Source: DAOUJI01 sp965237875
GTDB lineage: Bacteria > Chloroflexota > Dehalococcoidia > Lucifugimonadales > JAGWBF01
Assembly: GCA_965237875.1 (NCBI GenBank)
Contig: CBDEGP010000002.1
Coordinates: 682,001-746,000, forward strand
Direction: 5' to 3'
DNA: 64,000 bases
A program made the translations under genes and the position numbers. Below, piece after piece: positions 51,944 through 59,700 of this stretch. Within the stretch, counting starts at the first letter, position 1, and each line of letters begins with the position of its first letter. The notes beneath the pieces were generated by a model, which was not told where the DNA came from, made no database searches, and saw nothing but the letters and a program-made list of their open reading frames with translations.

Positions 51944-53545
51944 ATGGGCATGTCTTGGGGTCCACGTCGCCGAGAGAAAACAGGCTACATCGAGCGTGAG
52001 TCCAACGACCCGACGCTGGCCAGCACCGTAAACTCGGCCCAGTACATACACATGTATGAAGCGTTGGTCCGTTACGACAAAGACGGCCTGAGCGAACCCA
52101 TGCTGGCCACCGAATGGGAGTTCAGCGACGACCTCCTCACCTGGACGTTCAAGCTGAGGCAAGGGGTCGAGTTCCACAAGGGCTTCGGCGAGTTCACGGC
52201 GGCTGACGTCGTGGCGAGCCATCAGCATTTCGTACGTGAAGAGTCCATAACGTCATTGAAGGGCTTTTACGCCGACGACGTGGTTCCCGACTTTGAGGTT
52301 GTTGACCCCTACACAGTGGTCTACCACCTAAGCGAGCCCAGGACGGACCTGGACTGGATAGAGAACAACCGCAACCAGGACTACATGATGAGCAAAGCCC
52401 ACCTGGATTCCGAGGGGCAGGCAGGAATAGAAGCCAACCCCATCGGGACGGCCCCCTACCAGTACGTTAGCCGTGAGTTGGGCTCCCACATCCTGTTCGA
52501 ACGGGTCCCCTATGACCATTGGAGGCAGACCCCCGACTTCCCGGAACTCCAGATGTTCATCGTTCCTGAGCCCGCGACAAAGTTGGCCATGCTGTTGGCT
52601 GAAGAGGCCCACATGGTTCAACTTCCTCCGGACTTGGAGAAGACGGCCGTTGACAGCAGATTCCGAGTCATCTCTTCGGAGATTCCCATGATCAACCACT
52701 ACACATTCTTCGGAGGCAACTTCCATCCTGAGCCGAACGCTGGACGGAAGGGAACTCAGCCCGACCTTCCCTATTCAGACGTGTACCTGGACTACACGAA
52801 GGTGCCCTGGGTTGACATAAGAATCCGAGAGGCGCTCAACCGGGCGGTCAACCGCGACGAGCTTCAAGCCACCATACTGGGCGGCAAGGGCGAGCGCATG
52901 ATGGTGAACCCCTACCACCGGACCCTTCCCGGCTGGAACCCGGAATGGGAAGACAAGTTCGACGAGATGTACGGCTACGACCCGGACCGGGCGCGGGAGC
53001 TCATAGCTGAGGTCGAGGCCGAGTTAGGCGAGCCCATAGATTGGTCCCAAATGGTGTTCCTGCTCACCATACTGCCCGAGGCCCCTCACGTGCTCAACGT
53101 GGGTGAGGCGGTTCTGGGCTACTGGCAGGCTGTCGGGGCGGACGTCACCGTGCAAAGGGACGAGTTCGCCAACTTTGTCGCGCACATCATTGACGGAAGC
53201 GTAGGCGGAGTTGCCTGGACGGACGGGACCAAACGTTGGGAAGAGCCCTCGATGATAGGCATCTTCTACTACAGCGGGAGAACTTTGCTAAGCCGGTGCT
53301 GCCACTTCTTCGAAAGTGAGCGAGTGGACGACCTGTACGAGCAGCTCATCCCCACTTTGGACCTTGATGAGAGGGACAGGCTGCTGCGAGAGGCGGGCAA
53401 TTACCTCTTCGACAACTATGCCACGGTGCCGCTGTTCTCCCTGCCCATGGACTTCACCATCAACCCCAACGTGATCGAGAACCACATCTCCTCAGGCATT
53501 TGGGGCATCAGGGACCTGGAGTATGCGGTGGCGGTGAAAAAATAG
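51944..53545 (+). CDS. Peptide/nickel-type ABC substrate-binding protein lacking a signal peptide
   Basis: 533 residues from ATG 51944, 6 bp after GAGGAAGGG. From residue ~16 it matches the intact homologue at 59701 throughout (ESNDPTLAS, MYEALVRYD, REALNRAVNRDE, GWNPEWEDKFDEMYGYDP, IWGIRDLEYAVAVKK), but the lipoprotein signal, linker and first strand are replaced by a short basic MGMSWGPRRREK. It cannot be exported by the Sec pathway as it stands. Likely truncated by the rearrangement that placed the MFS gene next to it. Followed by its own permease pair. Confidence 0.85.
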   Translation: MGMSWGPRRREKTGYIERESNDPTLASTVNSAQYIHMYEALVRYDKDGLSEPMLATEWEFSDDLLTWTFKLRQGVEFHKGFGEFTAADVVASHQHFVREESITSLKGFYADDVVPDFEVVDPYTVVYHLSEPRTDLDWIENNRNQDYMMSKAHLDSEGQAGIEANPIGTAPYQYVSRELGSHILFERVPYDHWRQTPDFPELQMFIVPEPATKLAMLLAEEAHMVQLPPDLEKTAVDSRFRVISSEIPMINHYTFFGGNFHPEPNAGRKGTQPDLPYSDVYLDYTKVPWVDIRIREALNRAVNRDELQATILGGKGERMMVNPYHRTLPGWNPEWEDKFDEMYGYDPDRARELIAEVEAELGEPIDWSQMVFLLTILPEAPHVLNVGEAVLGYWQAVGADVTVQRDEFANFVAHIIDGSVGGVAWTDGTKRWEEPSMIGIFYYSGRTLLSRCCHFFESERVDDLYEQLIPTLDLDERDRLLREAGNYLFDNYATVPLFSLPMDFTINPNVIENHISSGIWGIRDLEYAVAVKK

Positions 53546-53572
53546 GCTGACACAGGGAACCCACATCTCGGA

Positions 53573-53656
53573 CCGGGGACTTTAGCCCCGGAAGGTTGGA
53601 GCAGAGACGTCCCCAGCTAGGGGCCTATGGCGGAAACGCACCCCTGGCTGGGGACG
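53573..53656. repeat. Inverted repeats between binding protein and permease
   Basis: CCGGGG/CCCCGG at 53573-53591, then a 16-bp imperfect inverted repeat, CGTCCCCAGCTAGGGG at 53608-53623 against CCCCTGGCTGGGGACG at 53641-53656 (one mismatch). They would form strong hairpins in the mRNA and could lower permease expression relative to the binding protein, or protect the upstream mRNA end. Confidence 0.7.
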
Positions 53657-53689
53657 CTAATCATAATTGAGGCCCCAAACGTATGAAAT

Positions 53690-53712
53690 CGCCCTAAGAC
53701 TCCTTTTAGGGC
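53690..53712 (+). promoter_or_regulatory. Hairpin just upstream of the permease ribosome-binding site
   Basis: CGCCCTAA (53690-53697) and TTAGGGCG (53705-53712) form a perfect 8-bp stem with 8-nt loop, ending 17 bp before the permease ATG. Position suits an attenuator or RNA-processing site. Confidence 0.5.
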
Positions 53713-53729
53713 GGTGACCTGAGAAAGCT

Positions 53730-54650
53730 ATGCAGCGCTACATCTTGATACGGTTGGTCCAGGGCCTCTTCGTACTGTTCGTCATATCCATTATCGTCTT
53801 TGTTCTGACCAGGGCTTCCGGAGACCCGACCAATCTCATAATCCCCATCGACGCGGACCCCAAAGAAAGAGAAGCTCTGAGAGAGGCGTGGGGCCTGAAC
53901 GACCCGATAATCGTCCAGTTTTGGTCCTATCTGACCAACGCCCTTCAGGGAGATTTCGGAGAATCAACCAAGTTCCCAGGCCAGAACATCATGAGTCTCG
54001 TGGTGGACCGGCTCCTCGCATCATTCCAGCTGGTGGGAACGGCATTGTTTATTGCGACCATGGTTGCCGTGGGACTGGGGGTGCTGACCGCAGTCAGGAA
54101 GGACACCCCGTGGGACTACGGCGGCAAGATTTTTGCCTTTCTAGGCCAGTCGGCCCCCACCTTTTGGACAGGGATAATGCTGATATGGATATTCGCTGTG
54201 GAGCTTGACTGGTTCCCAACATCGGGCAAGGGCGGCTTTAGGCAGATGGTCCTCCCTGTCGTCACCCTGGGGGCTTTCCAGGTGGCGGCAATAATGCGAT
54301 TGGTGCGGTCCTCCATGCTGGACACCCTGGACAGCGAGTATGTCAAGATGGCAAGGCTGAAGGGGTTGCCGGAGTGGAAGGTGCTCTGGAAGCACTGCTT
54401 GCGCAACGCGGCCATAGCTCCTCTGACCTACTTCGGCATTACAGCCGGCATTCTGCTGACCGGGTCCGTCATAGTAGAGAACATATTCGCCTGGCCGGGA
54501 GTTGGGCAGCTTGTGGTTTCCGGAGCCGTAGGAAGAGACTTCAAGCTCGTGCAGGGCTCCGTGTTGATTATTTCGGTCGGCTTTATACTCCTCAACCTCA
54601 TCGTTGACATCCTTTACGCCTACGTCGATCCGCGAATCAGGTACAGCTAA
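53730..54650 (+). CDS. Peptide/nickel-type ABC permease, DppB-like (operon 1)
   Basis: 306 residues with six membrane segments: first at ~9-30 (VQGLFVLFVISIIVFVLTR), then a cytosolic-facing loop with GDFGES, and the EAA-type motif near residue 190-215 (LDTLDSEYVKMARLKGLPEWKVLWKH contains the Glu-Ala-like coupling Gly). Pairs with the next gene. Closely similar to the permease at 56405-57361, so the operon has been duplicated. Confidence 0.92.
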   Translation: MQRYILIRLVQGLFVLFVISIIVFVLTRASGDPTNLIIPIDADPKEREALREAWGLNDPIIVQFWSYLTNALQGDFGESTKFPGQNIMSLVVDRLLASFQLVGTALFIATMVAVGLGVLTAVRKDTPWDYGGKIFAFLGQSAPTFWTGIMLIWIFAVELDWFPTSGKGGFRQMVLPVVTLGAFQVAAIMRLVRSSMLDTLDSEYVKMARLKGLPEWKVLWKHCLRNAAIAPLTYFGITAGILLTGSVIVENIFAWPGVGQLVVSGAVGRDFKLVQGSVLIISVGFILLNLIVDILYAYVDPRIRYS

Positions 54651-54667
54651 CGTCAGGATATCTCCGT

Positions 54668-55960
54668 ATGACAACCATTGCAGCAAGAGTAGGATGGGGG
54701 TCCATAGTCAGAATAGGCAATGGGGTCCGCCAATTGCGGCGATACCCGTTAATACCCATTTTCTTCCTGCTGACGGTGCTGGCGCTTCCCGCCGCCTTGG
54801 CCGACGTAATCGCCCCCCACGACCCCATAAAGAACGACTTGAAATTCAGAGAGCAACCTCCCGCGTGGACGGAAGGCGGCAGCTTCATCACAAAAACCGT
54901 GGTTGAACGCGGGCAAGAAAAGGACTATACGACGCAGATAGCCATCGACAAGGCCCAGAGATTGACATCCGGCGGAGGGATCGGCCAGGTCCCGGGCCTG
55001 AAAACGGACCTCCTGTTCTCAACCGGCCCAGAGGTGCAGGAACAGCTCGACCTGGAAGCCATCCCTCCCGCGCTCACTCAGGAGTTTGGGTCCAATGGCG
55101 TGGCGCTGTCCGAAGACACTGCGGTCATCGTTCAATCCCAGGGTAGAAGATGGGTCTTGAACGACGAGTCCCAACAGACCCGGTACACAGTTAGGATTCA
55201 AGAAGGGGTGGCCAACGCATATCAAGGCGGGTACCTGGTAGGCGACCAGATACAGATAGTCGAGGCCGTACAGGGTGATTGGAGTTACCCCTTTGGCCGA
55301 GACCAGTTGGGTAGAGGTCTGCTGAGCCGGATGATTCACGGGGCCCGGGTGTCTCTGATTATTTCCCTGGCTGTCATCTCCATCGCCGGAGTGATCGGCA
55401 CGGTTTTGGGAGTCATAGCCGGGTATTACGGGGACGCCGTGGACTACGTAATATCCCGCCTTATAGACATAGCAATGGCGTTGCCGCCCATCCTGGTCGC
55501 CCTGGTGCTGGTGATAGTCGTCGGGCCAGGCATGGGTGTGCTGATTGCAATCATCGTCGGCTTCCTGTGGTCCCAATATGCCAGGCTGGTCCGCGGTGAG
55601 GCGCTGAGCATCGTGCAACAAGATTACGTGGCCAGGGCCAAGGTCGCGGGCTCTCCAGGCTGGCGAATAATGGTCCGGCACGTGCTCCCCAACGTATTCA
55701 ATAGTCTCATCATTATCGCCACTCTGCAGATAGGGTACGTGATAATCATCGAGTCGTCTCTGAGCTTCCTGGGTCTGGGCATCCCGCCCCCGACGCCGTC
55801 GTGGGGGTCCATAGTGGCCGACGGGAAGGACCTGATCATCAAGACCGGATGGTGGGTTTCCCTGTTCCCTGGACTGGCGATAGCCCTCACCGTGCTTTCG
55901 GTGAACCTATTGGGGGACTGGCTCCGGGACAAGCTGGATCCCAAACTGCGGCAGGTCTAG
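54668..55960 (+). CDS. Peptide/nickel-type ABC permease, DppC-like with enlarged external loop (operon 1)
   Basis: 430 residues against ~300 usual. The family core is present: N-terminal membrane segment IPIFFLLTVLALPAALADVIAPHDP, then after the insert SYPFGRDQLGRGLLSRMIHGARVSL, five further membrane segments, EAA loop VQQDYVARAKVAGSPGWRIM and GLGIPPPTPSWG near the end. Between the first membrane segment and FGRDQLG lie ~150 residues instead of ~30, all predicted outside and without Cys. The insert may contact the binding protein or a receptor lipoprotein. Smaller insert in the paralogue at 57391. Confidence 0.9.
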   Translation: MTTIAARVGWGSIVRIGNGVRQLRRYPLIPIFFLLTVLALPAALADVIAPHDPIKNDLKFREQPPAWTEGGSFITKTVVERGQEKDYTTQIAIDKAQRLTSGGGIGQVPGLKTDLLFSTGPEVQEQLDLEAIPPALTQEFGSNGVALSEDTAVIVQSQGRRWVLNDESQQTRYTVRIQEGVANAYQGGYLVGDQIQIVEAVQGDWSYPFGRDQLGRGLLSRMIHGARVSLIISLAVISIAGVIGTVLGVIAGYYGDAVDYVISRLIDIAMALPPILVALVLVIVVGPGMGVLIAIIVGFLWSQYARLVRGEALSIVQQDYVARAKVAGSPGWRIMVRHVLPNVFNSLIIIATLQIGYVIIIESSLSFLGLGIPPPTPSWGSIVADGKDLIIKTGWWVSLFPGLAIALTVLSVNLLGDWLRDKLDPKLRQV

Positions 55961-56078
55961 CAGCGACGCCGAAGGGTTACGCACAGGTCTCGCCAAGGTA
56001 GACGCGGAGAACTGTGGCATCGAGCCGTTGGTTGACAAGTTGAATCGCATTGGATTACTTTATACCCCGATTGCCTAG
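55961..56078 (+). other. Shared leader upstream of the binding-protein remnant
   Basis: TTGACAAG at 56032 and TTTATACCCCGATTGCC at 56059-56075 match the leader of the intact binding-protein gene (59530 and 59557-59573). It probably was the promoter of a now deleted third binding-protein gene. Confidence 0.5.
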
Positions 56079-56273
56079 GTGCCAGAGACCAATCGGGACA
56101 AGCGGGATGAGATTCTACGGAATACAGGCGACGTGGTCTTCGAAGAATACGCGTTCTTGCCGCTGTTCAGCCTCCCGGGCACGTTCACTGTGGACCCCAA
56201 CGTAATCGCCGAATACAGCACGTCCGGGATCCATGGGCTCAGGGACATGGAATACATTGTCACAGTAAAAAAT
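56079..56273 (+). pseudogene. C-terminal remnant of a third substrate-binding protein gene
   Basis: About 65 codons that match the last part of the two other binding proteins: KRDEILRNTGDVVFEEYAF, LFSLPGTFTVDPNVIAEY, GIHGLRDMEYIVTVK. Just before the expected stop one A of the AAAAAA run is missing compared with the sister gene, so the frame runs on into non-homologous sequence. The first ~550 codons are absent; the remnant begins immediately after a copy of the family's promoter leader, so an internal deletion removed the body of the gene. A 130-bp gap follows to the next permease. Confidence 0.8.
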
Positions 56274-56404
56274 AGGCTCCCGTGTATCCCCACCCCACGG
56301 TCGGGAGCAGTTGTGACTCAGGGCGCAGCGCCCTGCGCCCTGAGGTCCCCGCCGAAAGGCCCAACGTGATTTACAGGCCCGGAACCTCGGTTGCCGTATA
56401 GCCT

Positions 56405-57361
56405 ATGCAACGCTATATCTTGATCCGGCTGCTCCAGGGCGTTTTCCTGGTAATTGTCATATCCAGCATCGTCTTTGTCCTTACCCGCTTGTCGGGAGAC
56501 CCCATAGAGCTGATGGTGCCCCTGGAGACTCCTGACGAAGTGATCGAGTCCATCAGAGAGTATTGGGGTCTGGACGAACCCTGGCACATTCAGTACTGGA
56601 ACTTCATGTCTAACGCCGCCCAGGGGAACTTCGGCGAATCGTTCAAGTGGCCCAACCAGGACATCATGGGCTTGATCAGCGTCCGGTTGGTCGCCTCTCT
56701 GCAAGTGACTTTGACCGCTCTCCTACTGGCCTCGCTTATCGCTATGGTCCTGGGAGTGCTGACTGCGGTCAAGAGAGACACTCCGTGGGACTACGGCGGC
56801 AAGTTCTTCGCGCTTTTGGGCCAGTCCGCGCCCAGCTTCTGGACGGCCATCATGCTAATGTGGGTCTTCGGAGTCGAGTTGGGATGGCTTCCCGTTGCGG
56901 GGCAGGGTGAGGGGGACGGACTAGTAAGGGTGAGGAACGAATTAAGACACATGGTCCTGCCGGTGGCCACTTTGGGCGCCTTTCAAGTGGCGGCCATGAT
57001 GCGTCTGGTGCGCTCCTCTATGCTGGACACCCTGGACAGCGAGTACGTGAAGTTGGCACGCATCAAAGGAATTCCGGAGTGGAAGGTGCTGTGGAAGCAT
57101 TGCCTCCGCAACGCAGCCATCACACCTCTCACCTACTTCGGCCTCACGGCGGGGGTGCTGATGACAGGCTCGGTGATAGTTGAGACCGTCTTCGCCTGGC
57201 CCGGCATCGGCCAGCTGATAATCACGTCCATCGAAGCAAGGGACTTCCAGGTGGTGCAGGCCACCACCCTAGTCTTTGCCGTAGGCATCATCCTGCTCAA
57301 TCTAATCGTTGACATCATATACGCCTTTGTCGATCCTCGAATTCGTTACGGAAGCGCTTAG
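56405..57361 (+). CDS. Peptide/nickel-type ABC permease, DppB-like (operon 2)
   Basis: 318 residues, six membrane segments, closely similar to 53730-54650 along its length (LDTLDSEYVKLARIKGIPEW, FAWPGIGQL), with a short extra charged loop (GEGDGLVRVRNELRH) before the fourth segment. Forms the channel with the next gene. Either ATPase pair encoded at 61.9-63.9 kb could energise it. Confidence 0.92.
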   Translation: MQRYILIRLLQGVFLVIVISSIVFVLTRLSGDPIELMVPLETPDEVIESIREYWGLDEPWHIQYWNFMSNAAQGNFGESFKWPNQDIMGLISVRLVASLQVTLTALLLASLIAMVLGVLTAVKRDTPWDYGGKFFALLGQSAPSFWTAIMLMWVFGVELGWLPVAGQGEGDGLVRVRNELRHMVLPVATLGAFQVAAMMRLVRSSMLDTLDSEYVKLARIKGIPEWKVLWKHCLRNAAITPLTYFGLTAGVLMTGSVIVETVFAWPGIGQLIITSIEARDFQVVQATTLVFAVGIILLNLIVDIIYAFVDPRIRYGSA

Positions 57362-57390
57362 GTGGGAGTTCTTCAGGAGTTGACTGCGGC

Positions 57391-58458
57391 ATGGCGAATA
57401 TAGCAGTCCGCCGCCAATTCACGTTCCCAAGGGTCGGGCTCGTCCTTGGAGTTGTCCGGCGATACCCTGTATTCCCGGTGATCGTCCTGGTGATTGTCCT
57501 CATCATTCCCTCGGCATTCTCCGGTCTGATCGCACCCCACGACCCCCTGGAACAGAACCTGTTCAATCGTCTGGCGCCGCCTGCATGGATGGACACTGTC
57601 CTGATAACCAAGACCGTCGTACAGAGGGTGGAGAACCGTAAAGACCGGGAGACGCAGATTCCCCTTGCCAGCGCCAGACAGCTGACCAAGGGCACGGCCG
57701 TGGGGGAAGTCCCCAACCTGAAGCCGGATATCGCTATAGGCGACCAGGTACAGATAGTGGACAGGGTGGGAGGCACGTGGACGTATCCCTTCGGCACCGA
57801 CGGCCTTGGCCGGGACCTGCTGAGTCGTACAATCCACGGCGCTCGGATTTCCCTGATCATATCCTTGATAGTGATAGCCTGTTCCGGAGCCATCGGCGTC
57901 TCCCTTGGGCTTATGGCCGGATTCTTGGGCGGCTGGATTGACTACGTTATATCCAGGCTCATAGATATGGTCATCGCTTTGCCCGCAATCCTGGTGGCCC
58001 TGGTGTTGGTGGTGGTGTTCCAGCCGGGAATGACCATTCTGATATTGGTGATTGTGGGTTCCTTGTGGGCGCAGTATGCGCGGCTGGTGCGGGGCGAGGC
58101 TTTGAGCCTCACCCAGCAGGACTTCGTAGCCAAGGCCAGAGTGGCCGGGTGTTCCGACGTGCGAATCATGGCCAAGTACATTCTACCCAACATCTTCAAC
58201 AGCCTCGTCGTATTGGCCACCTTGCAGGTCGGATACGTCATCATCATCGAGTCTTCACTTAGCTTCCTGGGGTTGGGTATACCGCCGCCGGAGCCGACCT
58301 GGGGGAACATAGTTTCCGACGGGCGGGAACTCATCATACGGACGGCTTGGTGGGTTTCACTATTCCCTGGGTTGGCTATAATGTTGACCGTGCTGTCCAT
58401 GAACCTGCTGGGCGACTGGCTCCGGGACAAGCTGGACCCCAGATTGAGGCAGGTATAG
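57391..58458 (+). CDS. Peptide/nickel-type ABC permease, DppC-like (operon 2)
   Basis: 355 residues. Same design as 54668-55960: first membrane segment FPVIVLVIVLIIPSAFSGLIAPHDP, an external insert of ~75 residues (smaller than in operon 1), TYPFGTDGLGRDLLSRTIHGARISL, EAA loop and GLGIPPPEPTWG. CAGGAG lies 12 bp before the ATG. Immediately upstream of a HpcH/HpaI aldolase gene. Confidence 0.92.
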   Translation: MANIAVRRQFTFPRVGLVLGVVRRYPVFPVIVLVIVLIIPSAFSGLIAPHDPLEQNLFNRLAPPAWMDTVLITKTVVQRVENRKDRETQIPLASARQLTKGTAVGEVPNLKPDIAIGDQVQIVDRVGGTWTYPFGTDGLGRDLLSRTIHGARISLIISLIVIACSGAIGVSLGLMAGFLGGWIDYVISRLIDMVIALPAILVALVLVVVFQPGMTILILVIVGSLWAQYARLVRGEALSLTQQDFVAKARVAGCSDVRIMAKYILPNIFNSLVVLATLQVGYVIIIESSLSFLGLGIPPPEPTWGNIVSDGRELIIRTAWWVSLFPGLAIMLTVLSMNLLGDWLRDKLDPRLRQV

Positions 58459-58513
58459 ACGAATCGGGGTCCCCAACCCCAATAGACGCCTGATAAATGA
58501 AGGAGGGATATAC

Positions 58514-59338
58514 ATGGCGACGCGAGACGCATCGGACCCGGAAGTCCACAACGTATGGAGTCCACCGGCTGTACGGGACTGGAGAGTCAATAGGGTCAAA
58601 AAGGCCCTGCAGGAAGGCCAGTGCGCAACCACCTTGTTCGGAGTGGGCACTCCCGAGTTGGTGGACTACATGGGGCAATTCGGATTCGAGGGGATATGGC
58701 TGGAGTGGGAGCATACTCCCCCGGTGTTGTCTCTCAAGGACTTGGGCAACATGTCCAGGGCCTGCGACCTCTGGGGGATAAGCTCTGTCGTCCGCGTCCC
58801 CAACGACCCTTGGATTATCCAACGGGTTCTGGACGCAGGCTGCGACGGTGTGGCGGTGCCCCACGTCAGGACCAAGGCGGAGGGAGAGGCGGTGGTCAGG
58901 GCGGTGAAGTACGGCCCCATCGGGAGACGCGGAGACTACATGGGGCGCCAGGGAGTTGCCGTCGCTGACGCCCGCACGAAGTCCAACGAGCAGACCACGG
59001 TCATACTGTTCATCGAAGAGGTCGAGGGAATAAAGAACTTCGACGAAATTCTTACAGTGGAACATGTCGACGCCTTCTTCATAGGAGCGGGCGATCTTTC
59101 CCAGGACATGGGCCTCACCGGCCAGCGGTATCACCCAGACGTGCAGAAAATCGTTGACGACTGCATAGCCAAGTGTGTGGCGGCCGGCAAGGTGGCCGGA
59201 TGTCTGGTCAACGACGAGGATGTTGAGGACTACATAGAGAAGGGGGCCAGGTACTTCCAGATGGGCTGGCAGTCGTGGGTGGCCCGCGGCGCACTGGAAT
59301 ACGTGGCCAAGGTGAAGCGAAAGATGGGCCAGTCGTAA
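58514..59338 (+). CDS. HpcH/HpaI-type class II aldolase
   Basis: 274-residue TIM-barrel metal-dependent aldolase. Blocks in order: FGVGTPELVDYMGQFGFEGIWLEWEH, VVRVPNDPWIIQRVLDAGCDGVAVPHV, RGDYMG, ILFIEEVEGIKNFDEI with the metal-binding Glu, and FFIGAGDLSQDMG with the metal-binding Asp. Reversible cleavage of 2-keto-4-hydroxy acids or related sugars. Lying inside an import operon, it may process the transported compound or a breakdown product. GGAGGG precedes the ATG. Confidence 0.88.
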   Translation: MATRDASDPEVHNVWSPPAVRDWRVNRVKKALQEGQCATTLFGVGTPELVDYMGQFGFEGIWLEWEHTPPVLSLKDLGNMSRACDLWGISSVVRVPNDPWIIQRVLDAGCDGVAVPHVRTKAEGEAVVRAVKYGPIGRRGDYMGRQGVAVADARTKSNEQTTVILFIEEVEGIKNFDEILTVEHVDAFFIGAGDLSQDMGLTGQRYHPDVQKIVDDCIAKCVAAGKVAGCLVNDEDVEDYIEKGARYFQMGWQSWVARGALEYVAKVKRKMGQS

Positions 59339-59700
59339 CCTGCCCTTCCCAGTGCCAGGCCAACGTTGAGATAGGCTACAGAGGGCCGGCTCCGAGACTA
59401 GCTGGCCCCGTTGACTTGCTCAACGCAGCCCAGTCGAAAGGTTTCCGCAGGCCAAGGCCGGCGCCGGGCTGCCTTTATTGCGGGGAGACTCTTGAAAATA
59501 GCCGAGAACGACAGAATCACATCATTCAGTTGACAAGGGCAATCAAGTAGGCGTAATTTATACCCCGATTGCCATCGGTTCCACACGCAGCCACTGAGAG
59601 TTAGCGGGGAGCGCCGTCCAACCACGGAGTCGACCCCTCTCCCCACCAACGCTCCATGATAGCAATGCGGTAAACGCGTGGTGTTTATTTGGAGGGAGTA
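59339..59700 (+). other. Leader region of the intact binding-protein gene
   Basis: 362 bp without a convincing gene. A CCGGCGCCGG palindrome lies at about 59458-59467. TTGACA at 59530-59535 and the TTTATA-containing block TTTATACCCCGATTGCC at 59557-59573 recur upstream of the remnant at 56.0 kb and probably mark the promoter (spacer about 21 bp, longer than ideal). GGAGGGAG at 59692 is the ribosome-binding site. Confidence 0.5.
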
